In this document: positions 1-10,765 of the stretch, one piece after another
Layout of the letters: each line of letters starts with the position of its first letter
Numbering within the stretch: the first letter of the stretch is position 1
Source of the DNA: Neorhizobium galegae bv. officinalis
GTDB lineage: Bacteria > Pseudomonadota > Alphaproteobacteria > Rhizobiales > Rhizobiaceae
Assembly: GCA_000985875.1 (NCBI GenBank)
Contig: CCRI01000003.1
Span: 62,001-126,000, forward strand
Direction: 5' to 3'
Length of the DNA: 64,000 bases
Position numbers and translations under genes: made by a program
Notes under the pieces: generated by a model
What the model saw: only the letters and a program-made list of their open reading frames with translations
Databases searched by the model: none
What the model was told of the DNA's origin: nothing

Positions 1-32
1 TCCGCTTCGTCGAACGCCGCGTCCAGTATTGA
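1..32 (+). CDS. ugpA: UgpA C-terminus (partial), glycerol-3-phosphate ABC permease
   Basis: Only the last nine codons and the TGA (30-32) are present; they read RFVERRVQY. This basic, aromatic tail ends nine bases before ugpE, and in ugp operons the UgpA permease precedes UgpE. The assignment rests mainly on that position plus the resemblance of the tail to UgpA C-termini; the rest of the gene lies outside the window. Confidence 0.6.
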   Translation, partial: RFVERRVQY

Positions 33-41
33 GGAACGATC

Positions 42-890
42 ATGGTTGAAAATCGCCCCTTCCTGACCTTCCTCACCCACGCATTCCTGATCCTGGGATT
101 TCTGGTGGTCGCTCTGCCCGTCTATGTCGCGATCGTGGCATCGACCCATGACGTCTCGACGCTGATGAGCGGACCTGTCCCGCTTCTGCCGGGATCGCAT
201 CTCATCGAGAACTATTCGACCATCCTGACGAGTGCCGCCGCCGCCCACGGCTTGCCCAACTATTCGCACATGGCGCTGAACTCTCTGATCATGGCGTTGG
301 CGATCACGGTCGGAAAAATCGCCATCTCGATCCTGTCCGCCTTCGCGATCGTCTATTTCCGGTTTCCGTTCCGGCTGCTGGCCTTCTGGATCATCTTCGT
401 GACCCTCATGCTGCCCGTCGAGGTGCGCATCATGCCGACATACAAGATCGTCGCCGACCTCGGCATGCTGAATTCGTGGGCCGGCCTGACCATCCCCCTG
501 ATCGCATCGGCCACGGCGACCTTCCTGTTCCGCCAGTTCTTCATGACGGTCCCCGACGAGCTTCTGGAGGCGGCCCGGGTGGACGGGGCAGGCCCCATGA
601 AGTTCTTCCGGGACATCCTGCTGCCGCTCTCGCGCACCAATATCGGCGCGCTGTGCGTCATCCTCTTCATCTATGGCTGGGTTCAGTATCTCTGGCCGCT
701 CCTGGTGACCACCGACCCCGGCTATTACACGCTGATGATGGGGATGAAGCGCATGGTCACCGTGCAGGACGGTGTCATCCAGTGGCAGCTGGTCATGGCC
801 GGTTCCGTTCTCGCCATGCTTCCCCCCATCCTCGTCGTGGTTTTCATGCAGCGGTTGTTCATCCGCGGGCTCACTGAAACGGAGAAATAA
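42..890 (+). CDS. ugpE: sn-glycerol-3-phosphate ABC transporter permease UgpE
   Basis: This is a 282-residue inner-membrane permease of the MalG type, the second channel subunit of the Ugp importer that takes up glycerol-3-phosphate and glycerophosphodiesters. About six hydrophobic helices are visible (near residues 13-33, 78-100, 110-128, 146-165, 200-220 and 250-272). The cytoplasmic EAA loop (EAARVDGAG, residues 176-184) that docks on the ATPase lies between helices 4 and 5. It starts nine bases after the ugpA stop and one base before ugpC, so the three are one operon. In rhizobia and E. coli ugp genes are commonly PhoB-induced; the operon promoter is outside the window. Confidence 0.92.
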   Translation: MVENRPFLTFLTHAFLILGFLVVALPVYVAIVASTHDVSTLMSGPVPLLPGSHLIENYSTILTSAAAAHGLPNYSHMALNSLIMALAITVGKIAISILSAFAIVYFRFPFRLLAFWIIFVTLMLPVEVRIMPTYKIVADLGMLNSWAGLTIPLIASATATFLFRQFFMTVPDELLEAARVDGAGPMKFFRDILLPLSRTNIGALCVILFIYGWVQYLWPLLVTTDPGYYTLMMGMKRMVTVQDGVIQWQLVMAGSVLAMLPPILVVVFMQRLFIRGLTETEK

Positions 891-891
891 C

Positions 892-1992
892 ATGGCTGGA
901 ATTCACATTTCAGAAGTCTCGAAGATCTATACCGGCGGCGTAAAGGCGGTAAGCTCCGTCTCCATCGACATCGTCGACGGTGAGTTCATCGTCCTCGTCG
1001 GTCCTTCGGGCTGCGGCAAGTCCACGCTGCTGCGCATGGTTGCAGGGCTGGAAGCCATTTCCGCGGGCGAGGTGAAGATCGCCGGACGGGTCGTCAACCA
1101 GATCGAGCCGGCCGAGCGCGATATTGCCATGGTCTTCCAGAACTATGCGCTCTATCCGCATATGACGGTCTATAACAACCTCGCCTACGGTCTGAAGAAC
1201 CGCGGCACGCCCAAGGCCGAGATCGACGCTCGTGTCGCCGAAGCCGCCCGCATGCTGGAGATCACCCAGTATCTGGAACGCAAGCCCCGCCAGCTTTCCG
1301 GTGGCCAGCGCCAGCGCGTCGCCATGGGCCGCGCCATCGTCCGCAAGCCGGCAGCCTTCCTGTTCGACGAGCCGCTCTCCAACCTCGACGCCAAACTGCG
1401 TGTTTCCATGCGCGGCGAGATCAAGCGCCTGCAGCGCCGCCTCGGCACCACGTCCATCTACGTGACCCACGACCAGCTCGAAGCCATGACGCTGGCCGAC
1501 CGCCTGGTCGTCCTGAACGGCGGCCAGATCGAGCAGATCGGTGCACCGCTGGAAGTCTACCACGCGCCGGCCTCCACCTTCGTTGCAAGCTTCATCGGCT
1601 CGCCGGCCATGAACCTCGTCAAGGGCGAGCTGCATGGCGACAAGCTGGCGATCGGCCCGGCGATGGTCGCCCTCAACGGTTTCGCGCCGACCTCCGGTTC
1701 CGTCACCGTCGGCGTCCGCGCCGAGGATCTGCGCATCGCCCGCGACGACGAGGAGGCTCTGCCCTTCCGTCTCGAATATACCGAGGAACTTGGTGCCCAG
1801 CGCCTGATCCACGGCACGGTGGGCGACCAGCAGATCACCGCCGCCGTTTCGCCGGAAATTGCGCTTTCCCCGGACATGCGCATAGCCGTCGATGCCAAGC
1901 GCCTGCACTTCTTCTCGATCGAAACGGGCAAGCGCCTGCCGGGCAACGTTCCGGCGGAAGCAAAGCTTGCGCCGGTCGAACCGGTTATCTGA
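892..1992 (+). CDS. ugpC: sn-glycerol-3-phosphate ABC transporter ATPase UgpC
   Basis: This 366-residue ATPase belongs to the MalK/UgpC class and energises the Ugp importer. Walker A is GPSGCGKST (37-45), the signature is LSGGQ (135-139), Walker B is FLFDEP (156-161), and the D-loop (SNLDAK) and switch His (VTHD) follow. About 120 residues after the ATPase core form the OB-fold regulatory domain typical of MalK relatives. The frame is open further upstream into ugpE, but the ATG at 892 is preceded by GGAG and gives the family N-terminus ([13 protein letters not shown]), so it is chosen. An inverted repeat follows the stop at 2011-2041. Confidence 0.95.
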   Translation: MAGIHISEVSKIYTGGVKAVSSVSIDIVDGEFIVLVGPSGCGKSTLLRMVAGLEAISAGEVKIAGRVVNQIEPAERDIAMVFQNYALYPHMTVYNNLAYGLKNRGTPKAEIDARVAEAARMLEITQYLERKPRQLSGGQRQRVAMGRAIVRKPAAFLFDEPLSNLDAKLRVSMRGEIKRLQRRLGTTSIYVTHDQLEAMTLADRLVVLNGGQIEQIGAPLEVYHAPASTFVASFIGSPAMNLVKGELHGDKLAIGPAMVALNGFAPTSGSVTVGVRAEDLRIARDDEEALPFRLEYTEELGAQRLIHGTVGDQQITAAVSPEIALSPDMRIAVDAKRLHFFSIETGKRLPGNVPAEAKLAPVEPVI

Positions 1993-2010
1993 GGGCCCAA
2001 TCCGAAATTG

Positions 2011-2041
2011 AGGCCGATCGTTAAAATTCTAGCATCGGCCT
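2011..2041 (+). terminator. hairpin after ugpC, possible transcription end
   Basis: AGGCCGAT (2011-2018) and ATCGGCCT (2034-2041) form a perfect 8-bp inverted repeat around a 15-nt AT-rich loop, 18 bases after the ugpC stop. No T-run follows, so this is either a weak or Rho-assisted terminator or an mRNA-stabilising hairpin. Confidence 0.35.
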
Positions 2042-2102
2042 GAAGAGTGGGCTTACTCTTTGCCACTAGCATCTCCCGGAATTGACAGCTTCCGGGGGAA
2101 AG

Positions 2103-2606
2103 ATGAGTTGGCACGTCCTCGCCGCGACCGCAGCGGCAATTGCATTTCGGTACAAGTCCTACACGCCCGAGAAGCCGAAGGTGAAGCCGTTCATCGGCGC
2201 CTGCCCGCATTCTCTTGAAATGAAGCCGATGCCGATCGAGCCCACATGGGTGCTCGCCGGCGATCCGCAGGCGCGTGCCGGTTCTCATTCCACCGCCGAG
2301 GACGATTGCGCGACGACCGGCGTATGGGAATGTACCGCAGGCGAGTTCCGCTGGTACTTCCATTGGGACGAAACAGTGGTGATCCTTGAGGGCGAAGTGC
2401 ATGTGACTGCCGAGGACGGCACTGAGCGTGTCCTCCAGGCAGGCGATGTCGCCTATTTCAAGGGCCGGACCTGGGCCACCTGGCGGATCGACAAATATCT
2501 GAAGAAGGTCGCCTTCATCCGCCGGCCTTTCCCGAAGCCGATCGCCATGCTTTTCCGCCTGCGCAACATGTTGCGGGCAAAGACGCAGGTCGGCATCTCC
2601 GCGTGA
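2103..2606 (+). CDS. cupin-domain protein (EutQ/DUF861-like)
   Basis: About 167 residues. The second half is a single cupin barrel of the Cupin_3 (DUF861) type: a W-Y-F-H-W-D-E stretch, then ILEGEVHV, then LQAGDVAYFKGRTWATW, which matches the two cupin motifs. Members of this group are small beta-barrels of mostly unknown ligand; some resemble EutQ or ureidoglycine aminohydrolase folds. ATG at 2103 follows a GGGGG stretch; a TTG at 2082 and an ATG at 2221 (MKPMPIEPTW, closer to where the conserved part begins) are alternatives. It stands alone between ugpC and gshB. No specific reaction can be assigned. Confidence 0.7.
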   Translation: MSWHVLAATAAAIAFRYKSYTPEKPKVKPFIGACPHSLEMKPMPIEPTWVLAGDPQARAGSHSTAEDDCATTGVWECTAGEFRWYFHWDETVVILEGEVHVTAEDGTERVLQAGDVAYFKGRTWATWRIDKYLKKVAFIRRPFPKPIAMLFRLRNMLRAKTQVGISA

Positions 2607-2681
2607 TATCGGCCGGATTGCAGTTGCCTTTGGAGGCTCGCCATCCTACATCAGGCGGGCCAATACTAGGGGGCTGAAGTC

Positions 2682-3632
2682 ATGGCGAAAATCCGCAAGG
2701 TCGCGTTCCAGATGGACCATATCTCCGGCATCAACATTGCCGGCGATTCCACCTTCGCCATGGCGCTCGAGGCGCAGGCGCGTGGCTTCGAACTGTTTCA
2801 CTACACTCCCGACCGCCTGACCATGCGCGACGGCAAGATCTTCGCCGCTGTCGAACCGCTGCAGGTGCGCGACGTCAAGGGCGATCATTTCACGCTCGGG
2901 GAAAAGGAACGCATCGACCTCTCGGAGATGGACGTCGTTCATCTGCGCCAGGATCCGCCCTTCGACATGGGCTATATCACCTCGACGCATCTGCTCGAGC
3001 GCATCCACCCGAACACGCTTGTCGTCAACGACCCGGCCTGGGTGCGCAACTCGCCGGAGAAGATCTTTGTCACCGAATTCGCCGACCTGATGCCGGCAAC
3101 ACTGATCAGCCGCGATCCGGGCGAAATCGCCCGCTTCCGGGAAGAGATGGGCGATATCATCCTGAAGCCGCTCTACGGCAATGGCGGGGCCGGGGTTTTC
3201 CACTCCGCCCGCGACGACCGCAATTTCACCTCGCTGCTCGAAATGTTCGGCCAGATGTATCGCGGCGAACCCTATATCGCCCAGGCCTATCTGCCGGCCG
3301 TGCGCAAGGGCGACAAGCGCATATTGCTGGTGGACGGCGAGCCGGTCGGTGCGATCAACCGGGTTCCCGCCGAACACGACAGCCGCTCCAACATGCATGT
3401 CGGCGGCCGCGCCGAGGCGACCGAGATCACGCTGCGCGAGAAGGAAATCTGCTCCCGCATCGGACCCGCCCTGCGCGAACGCGGCTTCATCTTCGTCGGC
3501 ATCGATGTGATCGGCGACTACATGACCGAGATCAACGTCACGTCCCCGACGGGCATCCGCGAAGTTAAGAAGTTCGGCGGCGCCGACGTCGCAAGCCTCC
3601 TCTGGGATGCGATCGAGGCAAAACGCGCCTGA
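2682..3632 (+). CDS. gshB: glutathione synthetase
   Basis: This 316-residue protein catalyses ATP-dependent addition of glycine to gamma-glutamylcysteine, the last step of glutathione synthesis in the cytosol. It is an ATP-grasp enzyme: an N-terminal substrate domain with the GshB hallmark GDSTFAM (21-27), the lead-in [13 protein letters not shown] (117-129), the glycine-rich lid GNGGAGVF (166-173), and the C-terminal [12 protein letters not shown]g/ATP site. Length equals the usual 315 or so. ATG 2682 is preceded by a GGGGG stretch. It is monocistronic here. Confidence 0.96.
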   Translation: MAKIRKVAFQMDHISGINIAGDSTFAMALEAQARGFELFHYTPDRLTMRDGKIFAAVEPLQVRDVKGDHFTLGEKERIDLSEMDVVHLRQDPPFDMGYITSTHLLERIHPNTLVVNDPAWVRNSPEKIFVTEFADLMPATLISRDPGEIARFREEMGDIILKPLYGNGGAGVFHSARDDRNFTSLLEMFGQMYRGEPYIAQAYLPAVRKGDKRILLVDGEPVGAINRVPAEHDSRSNMHVGGRAEATEITLREKEICSRIGPALRERGFIFVGIDVIGDYMTEINVTSPTGIREVKKFGGADVASLLWDAIEAKRA

Positions 3633-3826
3633 CGAGGCAAGGCGTTTAGGATACGGATCGCCTTTGTTCTCGCGATACAACCGCCTGCAATCCACATGCA
3701 GCGGATGCGTGAAATTGTTCGGTCAATGTTCTTGTTTCATTCTTATTTCTATGCCAGATTGCAATTCCTGGCACGGAAAGCGTGTATCGCTGGCGTCCCG
3801 GACATGAAGTTAGGGGCGGGGTGGAT

Positions 3827-5362
3827 ATGGTTTCGCGCGTCAGCACGGTCGCATTCCAGGGCATAGAAGGCGTTCCGGTCGACGTGCAGGTCATGGTCGG
3901 GCCGGGCAAGATCAACATGCATATCGTCGGCCTGCCGGACAAGGCGGTGGCCGAGAGCCGCGAGCGGGTGCAGGCGGCATTGCACGCCTCGGGACTTGCC
4001 ATGCCGCCGAAGAAGATCACCGTCAATCTGGCGCCGGCCGACCTTCCGAAAGAGGGATCCCATTTCGACCTGCCGATCGCGCTGGCGCTGATGGCGGCGC
4101 TGGGCGCCGTTCCCGGAGATGCGCTTACCGGTTATGTGGTGCTTGGGGAACTGAACCTCGACGGCACGCTTGCGCCTGTGGCTGGCGCACTTCCGGCGGC
4201 AATTGCCGCCAATGCCCTGGGAAAGGGCCTGATCTGCCCGGCCGACAGTGGCGCGGAAGCCGCCTGGGCCGGCGCCGATATCGATATCGTCGCACCGCGC
4301 AGCCTGATCGCGCTCGCAAACCATTTTCGCGGCACCCAGGTCATCTCGCGTCCACAGGCGGCGATCCGCGCCTTGCCCGCCAACTTGCCGGATCTGGTCG
4401 ATATCAAGGGTCAGGAAAGCGCCAAGCGGGCGTTGGAAGTCGCCGCCGCCGGTGGCCACAACCTTCTGATGGTCGGCCCTCCCGGCTCCGGCAAATCCAT
4501 GCTGGCGGCGCGGCTGCCGTCCATCCTGCCGCCGCTCTCGGCCGCCGAACTGCTGGAAGTGTCGATGATCCATTCGATAGCCGGGCAACTTTCCGGCGGC
4601 AAGCTCTCCGACCGCCGGCCTTACCGCACGCCGCATCATTCGGCCACCATGGCGGCACTCGTGGGCGGCGGACTGCGCGCCCGGCCCGGCGAAGCGTCGC
4701 TTGCCCATCACGGCGTGCTGTTCCTTGACGAATTCCCGGAATTCTCGCCGCAGGCATTGGATGCGCTTCGTCAGCCCTTGGAGACCGGCGAATGTATTAT
4801 CGCCCGCGCCAATCATCGGGTTTCCTATCCCGCCAGTATCCAGCTCGTCGCCGCCATGAACCCATGCCGCTGCGGCATGGCGGGCGAACCCGGCCATTCC
4901 TGCGCCCGTGGGCCGAAATGCATGTCGGACTATCAGGGGCGCATTTCGGGTCCGCTGATGGACCGGATCGATATCCGCATCGACGTGCCGGCGGTCTCGG
5001 CCGCCGATCTCATTCGCCCGATGCCGGCGGAAAGCAGCGCCGACGTCGCCAGACGCGTGGCGGCAGCACGTGACAGGCAGCGCGAGCGGTTCGAACAGGC
5101 CGGTCATCCGCGCGTGCTCACCAATGCCCGCTGCTCGACGGCAATGATCGAGAAGATCGCCGAACCCGATCCGGGCGGTCTCCAGCTGCTCCGGGATGCG
5201 GCGGAAAAACTCAAGTTCTCGGCTCGCGGATACCATCGGATATTGAAAGTCGCCCGCACGCTCGCCGATCTCGACGGCAAGGACACCGTCGGCCGCATCC
5301 ATCTCGCCGAGGCGATCTCCTACCGCATGGTCGGCGAACGGCTGGCGACGGCCGCGGCGTGA
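3827..5362 (+). CDS. comM: YifB/ComM-family Mg chelatase-like AAA+ ATPase
   Basis: 511 residues. The N-terminal S5/Lon-like domain carries NLAPADLPKEGSHFDLPIAL; the AAA+ core follows with Walker A GPPGSGKS (near residue 217), Walker B VLFLDEFPEF, AMNPCRCG, and the LMDRIDIRIDVP segment; the C-terminal domain has ARGYHRILKVARTLADLDG. ComM is known as a hexameric helicase promoting branch migration during natural transformation, and homologues are widespread in species not known to be competent. An in-frame GTG at 3782 exists, but the ATG at 3827 gives the family N-terminus MVSRVSTVAFQG and is chosen. Confidence 0.93.
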   Translation: MVSRVSTVAFQGIEGVPVDVQVMVGPGKINMHIVGLPDKAVAESRERVQAALHASGLAMPPKKITVNLAPADLPKEGSHFDLPIALALMAALGAVPGDALTGYVVLGELNLDGTLAPVAGALPAAIAANALGKGLICPADSGAEAAWAGADIDIVAPRSLIALANHFRGTQVISRPQAAIRALPANLPDLVDIKGQESAKRALEVAAAGGHNLLMVGPPGSGKSMLAARLPSILPPLSAAELLEVSMIHSIAGQLSGGKLSDRRPYRTPHHSATMAALVGGGLRARPGEASLAHHGVLFLDEFPEFSPQALDALRQPLETGECIIARANHRVSYPASIQLVAAMNPCRCGMAGEPGHSCARGPKCMSDYQGRISGPLMDRIDIRIDVPAVSAADLIRPMPAESSADVARRVAAARDRQRERFEQAGHPRVLTNARCSTAMIEKIAEPDPGGLQLLRDAAEKLKFSARGYHRILKVARTLADLDGKDTVGRIHLAEAISYRMVGERLATAAA

Positions 5363-5499
5363 GGCAGAAGGTTAGAGATGGGGTTGCGAGGGCCGGGAGG
5401 TGGCGATGAATTTGCTCTGCGGCCAGGGCAGGTCGTCACCGATGACCAAGTTCCACTTAGGCGGACCGCCGCTTAGGCAGACGTGGATAGCATGCGCTT

Positions 5500-5540
5500 C
5501 CGTCGTCATCCTCAGGTCAAGCCCGAGGACGACGACCTGA
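5500..5540. repeat. degenerate rhizobial palindromic intergenic repeat
   Basis: The core TCCTC-AGG-TCAAG-CCC-GAGGA (5509-5529) is an imperfect hairpin resembling the short palindrome dispersed in many alphaproteobacterial intergenic regions (TCCTCGGGTCAAGCCCGAGGA-like). Flanking CGTCGTC and GACGACG extend the symmetry. It lies in the 188-base convergent gap between comM and cysK, where it could also act as a transcript-end hairpin. Confidence 0.45.
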
Positions 5541-5550
5541 AGAAGTGCGG

Positions 5551-6519
<969 letters not shown>

Positions 6520-6648
6520 GGTGCTCTCCCTGAGTTTGGAGAGAAGTTAGGGCGTGTTACCGGCGAAAGCCAGCAAGGCGGAACCCGCCGCAAAGAGAAA
6601 TGGAAATTTTGTTCCCGGAAGTCGCCGGCAACGAAAACGCCTTTGCGT

Positions 6649-7122
6649 TCAAAGGCCGGTCGAGCCGAAGCCGCCGGCACCGCGGGCAGTCGTGGAGGTT
6701 TCGGTAATTTCGGCCACCCGAGCCTGGGTCACCGGCGCGATCACCATCTGCGCGATCCGCATGCCGCGGGTGATGACGAAGTCCTCGTCGCCGAGGTTGA
6801 CCAGCAGTACCTTCACTTCGCCGCGATAATCGCTGTCGATCGTGCCGGGCGTGTTGAGGCAGGTGATGCCGTTCTTGAAGGCAAGCCCGGAGCGCGGCCG
6901 CACCTGCGCCTCGAAACCTTCCGGGATTTCGAAGATGAAACCGGTCGGCACCAGCGCCCGTTTGCCGGGCGCGATCGTCAGCGGCATGTCGGTCTCGACG
7001 GCGGCGCGCAGGTCCATGCCGGCAGCGCCCGCGGTTTCATAGGCCGGCAGGTCGAGGCCGGCGCCGTGAGGGAGCCGGACGAGATTGAGCTTCGGCGAGG
7101 AGGGGGCGTGAATATTCATCAT
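6649..7122 (-). CDS. dut: dUTP diphosphatase
   Basis: 157 residues, a homotrimeric all-beta dUTPase that hydrolyses dUTP to dUMP and pyrophosphate, preventing uracil incorporation and supplying dTMP synthesis. All five motifs are visible: AAGMDLRA (1), RPRSGLAF (2), [14 protein letters not shown] with the catalytic Asp (3), [10 protein letters not shown] (4) and the flexible C-terminal [11 protein letters not shown] (5). The frame runs upstream to 7266, but that extension crosses the divergent prfC promoter; [12 protein letters not shown] at 7122 is the sensible start (7119 is also possible). Confidence 0.93.
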   Translation of the reverse strand: MMNIHAPSSPKLNLVRLPHGAGLDLPAYETAGAAGMDLRAAVETDMPLTIAPGKRALVPTGFIFEIPEGFEAQVRPRSGLAFKNGITCLNTPGTIDSDYRGEVKVLLVNLGDEDFVITRGMRIAQMVIAPVTQARVAEITETSTTARGAGGFGSTGL

Positions 7123-7161
7123 GTCATTTGCCGACCAGGTGTCACTCCGGTCAAACACGAA

Positions 7162-7190
7162 TTGAAAGTTATCCACGGAGTCGTTAGATA
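7162..7190 (+). promoter_or_regulatory. prfC promoter with DnaA-box-like and GANTC sites in its spacer
   Basis: TTGAAA (7162-7167), a 17-bp spacer, then TAGATA (7185-7190) make a strong sigma-70-type promoter about 28 bases before the prfC start. The spacer contains TTATCCACG (7169-7177), one base from the DnaA-box consensus TTATCCACA, and GAGTC (7178-7182), a CcrM-type GANTC site. A ribosome binding site AAGGA lies at about 7203-7207. Confidence 0.6.
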
Positions 7191-7217
7191 CGCGGCAACG
7201 TAAAGGATCTAGAAAAA

Positions 7218-8801
7218 ATGCCCGAAACGATTGCCGAGGCGGTTTCCCGCCGTCGCACATTCGCAATTATTGCCCATCCGGACGCGGGCAAGACGACGTT
7301 GACCGAAAAACTGCTGCTGTTCGGCGGCGCGATCCAGCTCGCCGGCGAAGTGAAGGCGAAGAAGGACCGTATCCAGACGCGGTCCGACTGGATGAAGATC
7401 GAGCGCGAACGCGGCATCTCGGTCGTCACCTCGGTGATGACTTTCGAATATGACGGCAACGTCTTCAACATTCTCGATACGCCCGGCCACGAAGACTTCG
7501 CTGACGACACCTATCGCACGCTGACGGCGGTGGATGCCGCGGTCATGGTCATCGACGCGGCAAAAGGCATCGAGCCGCGGACGCTGAAGCTGTTCGAAGT
7601 CTGCCGCATGCGCGATATCCCGATTATTACCTTCATCAACAAGATGGACCGCGAAAGCCGCGATCCCTTTGAAATCCTGGATGAGGTCGAGGAAAAGCTG
7701 GCGCTCGACACCGCTCCGGTCACCTGGCCGATCGGCCGGTCCAAGACCTTCTGCGGATCGTACCATCTGGCAGACAATACGGTTCGCGGTTCGGATACCG
7801 AAATCAAGGCGACCCCGGTCAACGGACCTCAGAGCGTTGCCGATCGCCTGCCGGAAAACGAACGGGCGGCCTTCGTCGAGGAGACCGAACTGGCGATCGA
7901 GGCTTGCCGGCCGTTCGACCGTCAGGCCTTCCTGGAAGGCCACATGACGCCGGTCTTCTTCGGCTCCGCATTACGCAATTACGGCGTGCGCGACCTGATC
8001 GACGCGCTTGGCGATTTCGCGCCGCCTCCGCGCGACCAGGTGGCGGATGTCCGCACCGTGCATGCCACCGACGAGAAGATGACCGCCTTCGTTTTCAAGA
8101 TCCAGGCGAACATGGATCCCAACCATCGCGACCGTATCGCGTTTGCGCGCATCTGCTCCGGCAAGCTGGAGCGCGGCATGAAGGCGCGGCTGGCGCGTAC
8201 CGGCAAACAATTGGGGCTCACGGCGCCGCAATTCTTCTTCGCTTCGCAGCGCCAGCTCGCCGACACCGCCTATGCGGGCGATGTGGTCGGCATCCCGAAC
8301 CACGGCACGCTGCGCATCGGCGACACGCTGACCGAGGGCGAACAGCTGGTCTTCCAGGGCGTGCCGAACTTCTCGCCGGAAATCCTTCGCCGCGTGCGGC
8401 TGGAGGATGCCATGAAGGCGAAGAAGCTTAAGGAAGCCCTGCAGCAGATGGCGGAAGAGGGTGTCGTGCAGCTGTTCTCCCCGGAAGACGGCTCACCGGC
8501 CATCGTCGGGGTCGTCGGCGCGCTGCAGCTCGACGTCCTGAAGGAACGGCTGCAGGGCGAATACGGCCTGCCGGTTTCCTTCGAAATGTCGCGCTTCTCG
8601 ATCTGCAGATGGATCTCTGCCGAAAATCAGGCCGATCTCGACAAGTTCCTGACGGTCAAGCGCGGCGATATCGCCCGCGATCTTGATGGCGATCCGGTTT
8701 TCCTGGCGCAGGACAGTTTCTCGCTGCGCTACGAGTCGGAGCGTTATCCGGCCATAAAGATGGTGGCGATCAAGGAATATCAGGTCGCCAAGGCGGCCTG
8801 A
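7218..8801 (+). CDS. prfC: peptide chain release factor 3
   Basis: This 527-residue translational GTPase removes RF1/RF2 from the ribosome after peptide release and contributes to post-peptidyl-transfer quality control. GTPase motifs: AHPDAGKT (19-26), the switch region with RGIS (65-68), DTPGH (87-91), NKMD (141-144). Domain II and the RF3-specific C-terminal domain follow (for example [16 protein letters not shown]). Length is the family standard (about 529). It is divergent from dut. RF3 is not universal among bacteria, so its retention here is mildly informative. Confidence 0.95.
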   Translation: MPETIAEAVSRRRTFAIIAHPDAGKTTLTEKLLLFGGAIQLAGEVKAKKDRIQTRSDWMKIERERGISVVTSVMTFEYDGNVFNILDTPGHEDFADDTYRTLTAVDAAVMVIDAAKGIEPRTLKLFEVCRMRDIPIITFINKMDRESRDPFEILDEVEEKLALDTAPVTWPIGRSKTFCGSYHLADNTVRGSDTEIKATPVNGPQSVADRLPENERAAFVEETELAIEACRPFDRQAFLEGHMTPVFFGSALRNYGVRDLIDALGDFAPPPRDQVADVRTVHATDEKMTAFVFKIQANMDPNHRDRIAFARICSGKLERGMKARLARTGKQLGLTAPQFFFASQRQLADTAYAGDVVGIPNHGTLRIGDTLTEGEQLVFQGVPNFSPEILRRVRLEDAMKAKKLKEALQQMAEEGVVQLFSPEDGSPAIVGVVGALQLDVLKERLQGEYGLPVSFEMSRFSICRWISAENQADLDKFLTVKRGDIARDLDGDPVFLAQDSFSLRYESERYPAIKMVAIKEYQVAKAA

Positions 8802-8816
8802 TACCATTCCGGTGTC

Positions 8817-9761
8817 TTAGCCGAACTTGACGGCCGTGGTATTGGACCCGCAGACCAGCACGCAGACGCGCTCGTCGGGGCCGGGAACATATTTGCCGGA
8901 CAGCAGGGCGGCGAAGGCGGCGGCACCGCCGGGTTCGGCAACGATGCGGGCGCCGGCCCAGAGTGCCTTCTGAGCCGCGAGGATTTCGTCGTCCGTCACC
9001 AGCAGCGGAGGCTGGACATATTTCTGCGCGACGGGGAACATCAGTTCGCCGACCTGCTTCGGCGCCAGCGAATCCGCCGCGATGCCGCCAGCCGGCGCAT
9101 CCACGGGGCGGCCGGCCTTGAAGGCTTCGTGAAGCGTCGGCGCGCCGTCGGATTCCACCGCGACGATCTTCACCCGGCCGCGGAACCAGGAGGCGATGCC
9201 GCCTATCAGCCCGCCGCCGCCGACCGCCACAAGCAGCGTCGTCATCTCCGGCAGATCGTCCTCGATCTCCTTGCCGAGCGTGCCCTGGCCGAGCAGGGTT
9301 TCCACCTGGTCATAGGCATGGGCGGCGATTGCACCGCTGGTCGCCACATAGGTCTGGCTCGCGGCCAGTGCATCGTTGTAGCGATCGCCGCCGACCACCA
9401 GTTCGGCACCATAGGAGCGAATGAGGTCGATCTTCGCCTGGGAAGCCACGCTCGGCACGAAAATATGCGCCGGAACGCCGAGCCGCATCGCCGCATAGGC
9501 GACAGCCGCCCCGTGGTTGCCGCCGGACGCGGCGACGACGCCGGCCGCGGGGACATTGCGCGTTAAAAGGTTGGTGAAGGCGCCACGGGCCTTGAACGAG
9601 CCGGAATGCTGCAGCAGTTCGAGTTTCAGGTCGATCGGCAGCGGTGTCCCGCCGAAATCGCGCATGTCGACGCGCATGACCGGCGTGCGGCGGATATGCG
9701 GGCGGATGAGCTTCTCGGTTTCCGCGATACGTTCTGGCGTGACTGTGTGTTCGATCGACAT
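8817..9761 (-). CDS. threonine/serine dehydratase-like PLP enzyme
   Basis: 314 residues, fold-type II PLP family. The Schiff-base lysine is K57 in SGSFKARG, with ASGGNHGAA binding substrate carboxylate and AVGGGGLIGG the phosphate cup. There is no C-terminal ACT-like regulatory domain, so it is not the biosynthetic IlvA form and should lack isoleucine feedback; it resembles the short catabolic or serine/threonine dehydratase group that yields 2-oxo acids plus ammonia. Substrate cannot be fixed from sequence (ectoine-utilisation EutB and threo-hydroxyaspartate dehydratases are similar). ATG 9761 is chosen over upstream in-frame starts because it begins the conserved region. It is followed convergently by prfC. 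Confidence 0.8.
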   Translation of the reverse strand: MSIEHTVTPERIAETEKLIRPHIRRTPVMRVDMRDFGGTPLPIDLKLELLQHSGSFKARGAFTNLLTRNVPAAGVVAASGGNHGAAVAYAAMRLGVPAHIFVPSVASQAKIDLIRSYGAELVVGGDRYNDALAASQTYVATSGAIAAHAYDQVETLLGQGTLGKEIEDDLPEMTTLLVAVGGGGLIGGIASWFRGRVKIVAVESDGAPTLHEAFKAGRPVDAPAGGIAADSLAPKQVGELMFPVAQKYVQPPLLVTDDEILAAQKALWAGARIVAEPGGAAAFAALLSGKYVPGPDERVCVLVCGSNTTAVKFG

Positions 9762-9823
9762 GACGGCCTCTTGGGAATCGAAAGGCCATGGGTAGCCGCC
9801 GGGCCGCCGAAATGAAAGTCCCT

Positions 9824-10717
9824 TTAAGCGCCGATCCGTTCGCTCAAGAAATCGACGACGGCGCGCACCGCCGGAAGCTGCCCGCGCCGATGCGGCATCA
9901 GGATCGTCGTCGTGATGCTGCCGGCGGTCCAATCGGGCAACAGGCGGATCAGCCTGCCCTCGTCAAGCGCCCCGCGGCAGACGGAAGTCGGCAGGCAGGT
10001 CAGGCCAAGGCCTGCCATCGCTGCCTTCATGATCACCATCGGCTCGTCGGCGGAAAGCACGGATCTGGGTGTCACGACGACCGCTTCGCCATCGCCTGCG
10101 GCCAACTTCCAGACCATGTCCGTCGGGCCAGCGGTGACCGCCCTGTGTCCGGCGAGATCCTCCGGCCGTGAGGGCTCGCCATGGATGCGAACATAATCCG
10201 GTGAGGCGACGACGAAGAAAGGATGCGTTGCAAGCTTCTTCTGCAGCAGCGTCGAATCCGGCAGCGGTGCCTGGTGGCTGCGTACTGCAATGTCGAAACC
10301 TTCCTGAACGATATCGACGAACCGGTCGCTCACATGCAGCGAAAGATGCAGTTTCGGATATCGTGCCGAAAGGTCGGCGAGATGATCGGCGAGCGTGAAT
10401 TGCGCGGTCGGCACCGCAGCCGTCATCCGCACGATGCCGCTCGGCTCGCCGAGATGGGTACGCACGATTGTTTCCGCCATCTCCGCCTCGATCACAGACG
10501 CCTGCGCGTGCCGGAAGAAATCCCGGCCGAGATCGGTCAGCGAAAAACTGCGGGACGTCCGCTGGATCAGCCGCACGCCCAGCCGGTCCTCGAGTTCCGC
10601 CACGCGTTTGCTGACGGTGGATTTCGGCACGCCGAGCCTGCGCCCTGCCGCGGAAAAGCCGCCATGCTCCACGGCCTGCACGAAGAAATAGAGATCGTTG
10701 AGGTTGGGCAAAGTCAT
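9824..10717 (-). CDS. LysR-family transcriptional regulator
   Basis: 297 residues with the LysR winged helix-turn-helix at residues 1-60 (FSAAGRRLGVPKSTVSKRV recognition region, then LGVRLIQRTSRS) and a periplasmic-binding-like effector domain behind it. It is of the AaeR/DsdC-like subgroup in which the partner is a divergent enzyme gene; the divergent neighbour here is a glutathione S-transferase, with an inverted repeat GTAGAC-N19-GTCTAC between them. The effector is unknown. The frame is open farther upstream to 10834 but would overlap the GST gene; MTLPNLNDLY at 10717 is the normal start. Confidence 0.88.
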   Translation of the reverse strand: MTLPNLNDLYFFVQAVEHGGFSAAGRRLGVPKSTVSKRVAELEDRLGVRLIQRTSRSFSLTDLGRDFFRHAQASVIEAEMAETIVRTHLGEPSGIVRMTAAVPTAQFTLADHLADLSARYPKLHLSLHVSDRFVDIVQEGFDIAVRSHQAPLPDSTLLQKKLATHPFFVVASPDYVRIHGEPSRPEDLAGHRAVTAGPTDMVWKLAAGDGEAVVVTPRSVLSADEPMVIMKAAMAGLGLTCLPTSVCRGALDEGRLIRLLPDWTAGSITTTILMPHRRGQLPAVRAVVDFLSERIGA

Positions 10718-10734
10718 CCTCAGCTTCCATACCT

Positions 10735-10765
10735 GTAGACTTAAAGGCGGAAAATTGGCGTCTAC
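10735..10765. promoter_or_regulatory. putative LysR operator between the regulator and GST genes
   Basis: GTAGAC (10735-10740) and GTCTAC (10760-10765) are perfect inverted half-sites 19 bp apart in the 110-bp divergent interval. The placement 18 bp from the LysR start and 62 bp from the GST start fits an autoregulatory and activating LysR site; binding is inferred only. Confidence 0.45.

Noticed and set aside
3771..3787. Second sigma-54 promoter candidate upstream of comM
   Set aside because: TGGCACG is present at 3773-3779 but the -12 TTGC element is missing at the correct spacing.
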